Assembly: GCA_030066075.1 (NCBI GenBank)
Contig: JASJCH010000014.1
Location: 1-32,121, forward strand
Direction of reading: 5' to 3'
Source of the DNA: Woeseiaceae bacterium
GTDB lineage: Bacteria; Pseudomonadota; Gammaproteobacteria; Steroidobacterales; Woeseiaceae
DNA length: 32,121 bases
Positions 27,072 to 32,121 of the stretch are shown here, one piece after another (position 1 is the stretch's first letter; each line of letters begins with the position of its first letter). The position numbers were made by a program, and so were the translations under genes. The notes under the pieces were generated by a model. It saw only the letters and a list, made by a program, of their open reading frames with translations, had not been told where the DNA came from and did not search any database.

Positions 27072-28094
27072 ATGCCTGAGGCCAATCACAATCGCCAGGT
27101 AGCGACCTGGCTGCTAGCCTGCTGCGTCCTCGTTTTTATGATGGTGGTGCTGGGAGGTGTCACCCGGCTTACCGGCTCCGGCCTGTCGATGGCCGAGTGG
27201 CGGCCGATTATGGGCGCCATCCCGCCGCTGAGCGACGCAGAGTGGCAGCGCGTTTTCGAGATCTACCAGCAGACGCCGGAGTTCAAACTCGTCAACTCGC
27301 ACATGGGCGTCGACGATTTCAAGGGCATCTTCTGGCTCGAGTACCTGCACCGGCTGCTTGGCAGGGTAATCGGGATCGCCTTTGCCGTCCCGCTTGCCTG
27401 GTTCGCCATTCGCGGCGCAATCAAGCCGCGGCAGTTGCCCTGGTACCTGTTCCTGCTCGCACTCGGCGGCGCCCAGGCGTTCATCGGCAAGATCATGGTG
27501 GCCAGCGGCCAGGTCGATGCCCCGCAGGTCAGCCATTTCAAGCTGACGGCCCACCTCGGCGCAGCGTTCCTCGTCTATGCGCTGATGTTCTGGACGGCGC
27601 TGAACCTGATCTTCAAACCGTCCGGCGCCACCAATCACCGCGGCTATCGCTGGGCGGTCGCGGTAACCGTGCTGGTCTCCATCACCGTGCTCTCGGGCGG
27701 TTTCGTCGCCGGCCTCGACGCCGGCCGGATTTACAACATGTTCCCGTTGATGGGCGAAGGTCTCGTGCCGCCGGGACTGATGGCCCTGGAACCCGCCTGG
27801 CGTAACCCGTTCTACAACCTGACGACGGTGCAGTTCGACCATCGGGTACTTGCGATTACGACGTTGATACTGGCCGTAGTCGCCTGGTTTCGCCTCGGTC
27901 CGGACCTGCCGGCCCGGGCGCGGCTGCCCCGTCACGGCCTGCTGGTTGCGGTCCTGGCGCAGGTCACGCTGGGAATTATGACGCTGCTGTACGTCGTCCC
28001 GACCACGCTGGCGGCGGCGCACCAGGCCGTGGCCCTCGTTTTATTGACGATTGCGTTGTATCTCGCACACAGCCTGCGGAAAATACCCATGTGA
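27072..28094 (+). CDS. ctaA: heme A synthase (COX15/CtaA family)
   Basis: The 340-residue inner-membrane protein has about eight helices and the COX15 signature VVLGGVTRLTGSGLSMAEWRPI with IPPLSDAEW. Heme-ligand His candidates are in EYLHRLLGR (His93), LTAHLGA (His161), QFDHRVLA (His257) and AAAHQAV (His317). It hydroxylates the C8 methyl of heme O to make heme A for aa3-type cytochrome oxidase, so the organism should have such an oxidase elsewhere; no cox genes are here. The long form with FKGIFWLEY is the COX15 (type 2) rather than the Bacillus CtaA type. I chose ATG 27072 (MPEANHNRQ); the open frame from 26970 adds 34 residues not expected in the family. hemN follows after 31 bp, so heme genes are grouped. 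Confidence 0.95.
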   Translation: MPEANHNRQVATWLLACCVLVFMMVVLGGVTRLTGSGLSMAEWRPIMGAIPPLSDAEWQRVFEIYQQTPEFKLVNSHMGVDDFKGIFWLEYLHRLLGRVIGIAFAVPLAWFAIRGAIKPRQLPWYLFLLALGGAQAFIGKIMVASGQVDAPQVSHFKLTAHLGAAFLVYALMFWTALNLIFKPSGATNHRGYRWAVAVTVLVSITVLSGGFVAGLDAGRIYNMFPLMGEGLVPPGLMALEPAWRNPFYNLTTVQFDHRVLAITTLILAVVAWFRLGPDLPARARLPRHGLLVAVLAQVTLGIMTLLYVVPTTLAAAHQAVALVLLTIALYLAHSLRKIPM

Positions 28095-28125
28095 GTCACC
28101 CGCGAATTTCGCGACCATTTAGACC

Positions 28126-29514
28126 ATGTCTACAGACACCGTTTGCTTCGACCTCGACCTGATCCGCCGCTACGACGGCCGCGGGCCCCGCTACACGTCG
28201 TATCCGACTGCTCTGCAGTTCAACGACGAACTCACGACGCAGGGTTACATCGACAACGCCCGCGCCAGCAATGCCTCGGGTGTGCCGCTGTCGCTCTACG
28301 TGCACATCCCGTTCTGTCACACGCTCTGCTACTACTGCGGCTGCAACAAGATCGTGACCCGTAACGAGGAGCGCGTCGCCAAGTACATGCGCAACCTGTA
28401 TCGCGAAATCGAACTGCAGTCCGAATTGTTCGATCGCTCGCGCGTCGTCGAGCAGCTGCATTTCGGCGGGGGCACACCGACTTACCTCGACGACAACCAG
28501 ATGCGCGACCTGCTCGCGAAAATCGGCAGCGCGTTTACGATGGACGAGAGCGACAGCCGGCAGTTTTCGATCGAGGTCGACCCGCGCACGGTCAGCGAAA
28601 GCGATATTCGTACGCTCACCGAGCTGGGTTTCAACCGCCTGAGCCTGGGTATCCAGGACTTCGACGCCACTGTGCAAAAGGCATGCAACCGCATTCAGTC
28701 GGCCGAGGAAGTCCGGACGCTCGTCGACGCGTCACGGTCCGCCGGTTTCCGCTCGATCTCGTTCGACCTTATATACGGGCTGCCGCATCAGTCGGTCGAG
28801 AGTTTCGACCGCACTCTCGACACGGTCATCGACATGGCCCCCGATCGCTTCGCGGTATACAACTACGCGCACCTGCCGCAGCGGTTCAAGGGCCAGCGCA
28901 TGATCAACGCCGAGGACATCCCTGCGCCCGAGACCAAGCTCGATATTCTCGAAACCACGATTTCGAGACTGACTGCCGCAGGCTACGTCTACATCGGCAT
29001 GGACCACTTCGCCCTGCCCGACGACGAACTCGTGCTCGCGCGTCACGACGGCACGCTGCAGCGTAACTTCCAGGGCTACTCCACGCACCGCCATTGCGAC
29101 CTGGTGTCGATCGGAGTGAGCTCGATCAGCAACATCGGCAACGTCTATGCGCAGAACTCAGTAAGAACGGACGAGTACGAGGCCTGCCTCGAGAACGACG
29201 AGCTCCCGATCATCAAGGGGCTTGCCGTGGACGACGATGACCTGCTGCGCGCCGAAGTCATCCAGGCACTGATGTGCTACGACGCGCTGGACTACGACGA
29301 CTTCGGCAAGCAGCACGACGTCGACTTCCGTGAGTACTTCGCGCCCGAGATCGAACGTCTCGCGCCGCTGGCCGAAGACGACCTTATTAATGTCGACAAC
29401 TCGGGCATTCGCATTACACCCAAGGGACGGCTGCTGTTGCGCAACATCGCGATGACGTTCGACCGTTACATGGGCAGCGCCGAGAACGACAATCGATTCT
29501 CCCGGGCTATATAA
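28126..29514 (+). CDS. hemN: oxygen-independent coproporphyrinogen III dehydrogenase
   Basis: The 462-residue protein is a radical-SAM enzyme with the cluster motif CHTLCYYCGC (Cys64, 68, 71 plus Cys73), the HemN start PRYTSYPTALQF, FGGGTPTYL for SAM binding and GMDHFALPDDEL. The length and the C-terminal HemN domain mark true HemN and not the shorter HemW. It decarboxylates two propionates of coproporphyrinogen III to give protoporphyrinogen IX without oxygen. It lies 31 bp after ctaA in the same direction. No clear FNR box is seen in the short gap. Confidence 0.96.
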   Translation: MSTDTVCFDLDLIRRYDGRGPRYTSYPTALQFNDELTTQGYIDNARASNASGVPLSLYVHIPFCHTLCYYCGCNKIVTRNEERVAKYMRNLYREIELQSELFDRSRVVEQLHFGGGTPTYLDDNQMRDLLAKIGSAFTMDESDSRQFSIEVDPRTVSESDIRTLTELGFNRLSLGIQDFDATVQKACNRIQSAEEVRTLVDASRSAGFRSISFDLIYGLPHQSVESFDRTLDTVIDMAPDRFAVYNYAHLPQRFKGQRMINAEDIPAPETKLDILETTISRLTAAGYVYIGMDHFALPDDELVLARHDGTLQRNFQGYSTHRHCDLVSIGVSSISNIGNVYAQNSVRTDEYEACLENDELPIIKGLAVDDDDLLRAEVIQALMCYDALDYDDFGKQHDVDFREYFAPEIERLAPLAEDDLINVDNSGIRITPKGRLLLRNIAMTFDRYMGSAENDNRFSRAI

Positions 29515-29548
29515 GAAGTTCCAAAAGACAATAGACTTTTTTTGGATT

Positions 29549-29572
29549 AGCGACGTGGTTATGAGCGTCGCT
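29549..29572 (+). terminator. weak terminator candidate after hemN
   Basis: A 7-bp stem (29549-29555 with 29566-29572) follows the hemN stop by 34 bp and is trailed by a T-rich but interrupted stretch. It may end the ctaA-hemN transcript; the broken T run keeps this uncertain. Confidence 0.35.
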
Positions 29573-29630
29573 TCTTAGCTCTTATGAATATGCGAAAGCG
29601 GTCTGAGTCGCGGCAGAACCATTCGCGCGT

Positions 29631-29720
29631 TCCCCACATCTACCCCAAAGACGCAAGGCGGTTTGCTTGCGTTACGCGTCACCTGCAGCTGCGGGTGATT
29701 CTTCTGGGAAAGATGGGGGA
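29631..29720 (+). promoter_or_regulatory. structured 5' leader (three-way-junction fold) covering the receptor gene's ribosome-binding site
   Basis: By hand, the 90 bases before the receptor ATG fold almost completely. A long closing stem (29631-29640 with 29712-29720, one bulged A) continues after a small internal loop as 29644-29650 with 29701-29708 (one bulged C). It encloses hairpin 1 (29651-29657 with 29666-29672, 7 bp) and hairpin 2 (about 29678-29686 with 29691-29699, 9 bp including G-U). The 3' strand of the closing stem includes the Shine-Dalgarno GGGGGAG (29715-29721). Hiding the ribosome site in this way is the usual output of translational riboswitches. No known class is recognised. 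Confidence 0.45.
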
Positions 29721-29728
29721 GTACTCAA

Positions 29729-32121
29729 ATGAGCAATACTCATATTGCCGGGCGGTTACGCTCGGCTGTCCTGGTCAGTGCGGTCGCGGCACTATGCGCA
29801 CCCGCTATGGCACAGGACGAATCCAGCGAAGGCGCCGAGATCGAGGAAATCGTTACGACGGGCACACGCATTCGTAACGAGAATGTCGTCGCCGCCAGCC
29901 CGGTGACGACAATCGGCGAGGAAGAAATCGCGCTCAAACAGACGCCGAACATCGAACGCGTCTTCCGCGACCTGCCGATAACGATCCCCGGCGACGGCGA
30001 GAACGTCAATAACGGCACGGCAGGCCAGGCAACGCTGGACCTGAGGGGCCTGGGCCCGCAGCGTTCGCTGATCCTGGTCGACGGCAAACGCCTCGCGCCG
30101 TACGACATCAACGGCATCGTTACCACCGACGTGATTCCGATCAACATGCTGCAGCGCGTGGACGTCGTGACCGGCGGCGCCTCCGCCGTGTACGGGTCGG
30201 ATGCGATGTCGGGCGCCATCAACTTCGTGTTGCGCGACGACTTCGAAGGCTTCGAGATCGACGTCGGCTACTCGAACACCGACTCCGGCCAGGCCGTCGG
30301 TGGCGGTGGCGAGAGTACGAATTACGTTGGCGCACTGTTCGGCGCCTCGTTCGCCGACGACCGCGGCAATATGATGTTCGGCGCAACGTACACCGACCGC
30401 GGCAGCATCCTGCTTGCCGACCGCAAGTTCGGGCTGTTCGGCGTGGCGACATCGACCGGCTCCGGGCTCGGCGAGCCGCCACCGCAACCGTCAGCGGACT
30501 GCTCGGGCAACACGCCGTTCACGACCGCGCACGATTCGGGCGTGGGCTCCACGACGGCGATTCCGGCGACACTGAACCTGCGCAGCGGCAACAGCTACCA
30601 GTTCCGCGACAACGGCGACCTGATCCAGGGTGAATGCGCGCGCTTCAACTTCAACCCGTTCAACTACTACCAGACGCCGCAGGAGCGCTGGCAGGCCACG
30701 ACGGTGGTGTCCTACGACTTCAACGAGCACGTGGAGTTTTACGCACGCGGCACGTTCTCGTCGAACGAGTCGTCGTTCCAGATCGCTCCGTCGGGCACGT
30801 TCGGTACGGCATTCACGATTCCGGTGCTGAACCCGTTCTTCAACGACGCGGCTCGGCAGACGATCATCGGCGACCTGAACACGGGTGCAGCGTCTTTCGT
30901 TACCCAGACCCAGACGGCGATCACCGATTGCCAGGCCAACCTGGGCGGCACCTGTGACCAGGAGACCCTGGACGCGCTCACCGCCGCCCTCGCGGCCGAC
31001 CCGCTGGGCTTCAACTCGGTCGGTATCCAGGACATCAATGGTGACGGTGTGTTCGACGAGAACGACGCGTTCACCTCCACCGCACGGCGGCGTACGCTGG
31101 AACTCGGTCCGCGCACCGGCATCTTCGATACCGACTTTTACCAGTACGTCCTTGGCGTCCGCGGCACCCTGCCCGGGGCGATGGAAGGCTGGAATTACGA
31201 CGTGTCCTTCCAGCGCGGCCAGTCCGACTTCGTCGAGACGCGTGACGGCTTCACCAACATCAATAACCTGCAGGCAGGCATCGACACCGTCGACCCGGAC
31301 ACCTGCATCAGCGTCACGGGCGTCGTGACGGGTGCGCCGTGCACGCCGATCAATATCTTCGGCCCGGTCGGTTCGATCACGCCGGAACAGCGCGACTCGG
31401 GATACTTCATCGCGATCGCGAGTGATATCCGCCGTTCGACGCAGGAGATCTACCACGCGTCGATCGACGGCACCATCGACCAGCTCGCGCTGCCGACGGC
31501 AGCCGAGGGCCTGTCCGTGGCGTTCGGTTTCGAGCACAGCGAACTGACGGCGAACTCGTCACCCGATGAGTGCCTGAAGGAAGCGCCCACGAGCTGCCAG
31601 GGTGGCGCCGGGGGCAACCGGCTGCCCATTGCAGGCGCTTACGATGCCGACGAGTGGTTCGTCGAGGCCATCCTGCCGCTGGTCCAGGGCAAGACCGGGT
31701 TCGAAAACCTGAGCCTCGAGGCCGGTTTCCGCGACGCGGACTACAGCGTGCAGGGGTCCACGGAGTCCTGGAAGTACGGCGTGAGCTGGGAAATCGTTCC
31801 GGGCTTCCGCATCCGGGCGATGGAACAACAGGCGGTTCGCGTCGCTAATGTCGGCGAGCTGTTCAGCCCGATAACAACGGGCCTCGACAATGCGACCTTC
31901 GATCCGTGCTCGGTTGGCAATCCCAACCCGCCGCAACCGGGTGATCGCCTGTTCGAGCTCTGTGTGCAGACGGGCATGTTGCCGACGCAGGTCGGGCAGG
32001 TTCCGGACATCATCTCGGGCCAGATCAATGTATTCAATGGCACTGACCCGAACTTCCTGCCGCAGCCGGAAGAAGCCACAACGCGGACCTTCGGCTTCGT
32101 CTGGGAACCCGACTTCGGCTT
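29729..32121 (+). CDS. TonB-dependent outer-membrane receptor (3' end outside window)
   Basis: From ATG 29729, preceded by GGGGGAG 7 bp upstream, the frame is open to the window edge (797 codons). A signal peptide (cleavage likely after AMA, residue 28) is followed by a TonB-box-like EIEEIVTTGTRI, the plug domain with LDLRGLGPQRSLILVDGKRL, then VDVVTGGASAVYGSDAMSGAINFVL, the typical end-of-plug sequence. The remainder is the start of the 22-stranded barrel, with long extracellular loops that contain Cys pairs; the last part has the motif RVANVGELFSP common in these receptors. It takes up a large or scarce ligand using energy from TonB/ExbBD; the ligand cannot be told. The folded leader above may control it. 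Confidence 0.93.
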   Translation, partial: MSNTHIAGRLRSAVLVSAVAALCAPAMAQDESSEGAEIEEIVTTGTRIRNENVVAASPVTTIGEEEIALKQTPNIERVFRDLPITIPGDGENVNNGTAGQATLDLRGLGPQRSLILVDGKRLAPYDINGIVTTDVIPINMLQRVDVVTGGASAVYGSDAMSGAINFVLRDDFEGFEIDVGYSNTDSGQAVGGGGESTNYVGALFGASFADDRGNMMFGATYTDRGSILLADRKFGLFGVATSTGSGLGEPPPQPSADCSGNTPFTTAHDSGVGSTTAIPATLNLRSGNSYQFRDNGDLIQGECARFNFNPFNYYQTPQERWQATTVVSYDFNEHVEFYARGTFSSNESSFQIAPSGTFGTAFTIPVLNPFFNDAARQTIIGDLNTGAASFVTQTQTAITDCQANLGGTCDQETLDALTAALAADPLGFNSVGIQDINGDGVFDENDAFTSTARRRTLELGPRTGIFDTDFYQYVLGVRGTLPGAMEGWNYDVSFQRGQSDFVETRDGFTNINNLQAGIDTVDPDTCISVTGVVTGAPCTPINIFGPVGSITPEQRDSGYFIAIASDIRRSTQEIYHASIDGTIDQLALPTAAEGLSVAFGFEHSELTANSSPDECLKEAPTSCQGGAGGNRLPIAGAYDADEWFVEAILPLVQGKTGFENLSLEAGFRDADYSVQGSTESWKYGVSWEIVPGFRIRAMEQQAVRVANVGELFSPITTGLDNATFDPCSVGNPNPPQPGDRLFELCVQTGMLPTQVGQVPDIISGQINVFNGTDPNFLPQPEEATTRTFGFVWEPDFG

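Noticed and set aside
29649-29760. Pieces resembling a c-di-GMP-I (GEMM) riboswitch (GACGCAA and GCCGGGCGGTTAC)
   Set aside because: The spacing is too long, the first piece is base-paired in a simple hairpin, and the second falls inside the receptor's signal-peptide codons.
30491-31537. Minus-strand frame of 348 codons
   Set aside because: It is antisense to the TonB-dependent receptor, whose signal peptide, TonB box and plug motifs are clear.

Overview
This window reads as a chromosome segment from a high-G+C, aerobic Gram-negative bacterium, most likely a gammaproteobacterium. The evidence is lipobox lipoproteins, an OmpA-type peptidoglycan binder, a TonB-dependent receptor, heme A synthase of the COX15 type, HemN and REP palindromes of the kind seen in Pseudomonas and Xanthomonadales. 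Taxonomy below class level is a guess. Almost everything is coding, genes are tightly packed, and stop/start overlaps (ATGA type) are frequent.

Layout. 1-1411 (+): the tail of an unrecognised, probably exported protein and an orphan ParA-like ATPase. 1393-2717 (-): a PLP threonine/serine dehydratase translationally coupled to pterin-4a-carbinolamine dehydratase (phhB). 2733-2834: three tandem REP palindromes and a strong terminator. 2880-17946 (-): a large block of signalling and envelope genes. 17943-21876 (-): acetoacetyl-CoA synthetase, a hotdog thioesterase and glycerol kinase, running without a gap into the kinase/phosphatase pair. 21942-26850: a quinone-oxidoreductase-like protein, a DUF2461 protein, a small DUF7009-like protein, a TSUP transporter and an octaheme cytochrome c with HEAT/TPR repeats. 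26898-29514: a candidate small RNA, then ctaA and hemN. 29631-32121: a folded leader and a TonB-dependent receptor cut by the window edge.

The most remarkable part is 2880-17946. In transcription order (right to left) it encodes: a soluble Ser/Thr kinase with four C-terminal zinc ribbons; a PP2C phosphatase; a Gly/Ser-rich lipoprotein; a second lipoprotein; a transmembrane Ser/Thr kinase with a periplasmic TPR region; a membrane protein with a cytoplasmic FHA-like head, periplasmic PEGA repeats and a cysteine-less FGE/SUMF1-like domain; a tiny acidic exported protein; a MotA/TolQ/ExbB-type channel subunit; an Hsp70/actin-fold protein fused to FHA; two paralogous membrane-anchored vWA proteins; and an OmpA-type protein. 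The vWA proteins start with a short basic tail and one transmembrane helix carrying an Asp in a shared SFLDCxxCGFGA motif. That is the layout of ExbD/TolR/MotB stator subunits, with a coiled coil and vWA domain replacing the usual periplasmic domain.

My reading is that this is a trans-envelope machine: a proton-motive-force-driven stator (channel plus two vWA 'B' subunits), linked to the outer membrane and cell wall by lipoproteins and the OmpA protein, and switched by kinase/phosphatase/FHA signalling in the cytoplasm. The individual families are known and parts recall TerY-P triads, the T6SS threonine-phosphorylation switch and ZorAB, but I do not recognise this whole assembly as a described system.
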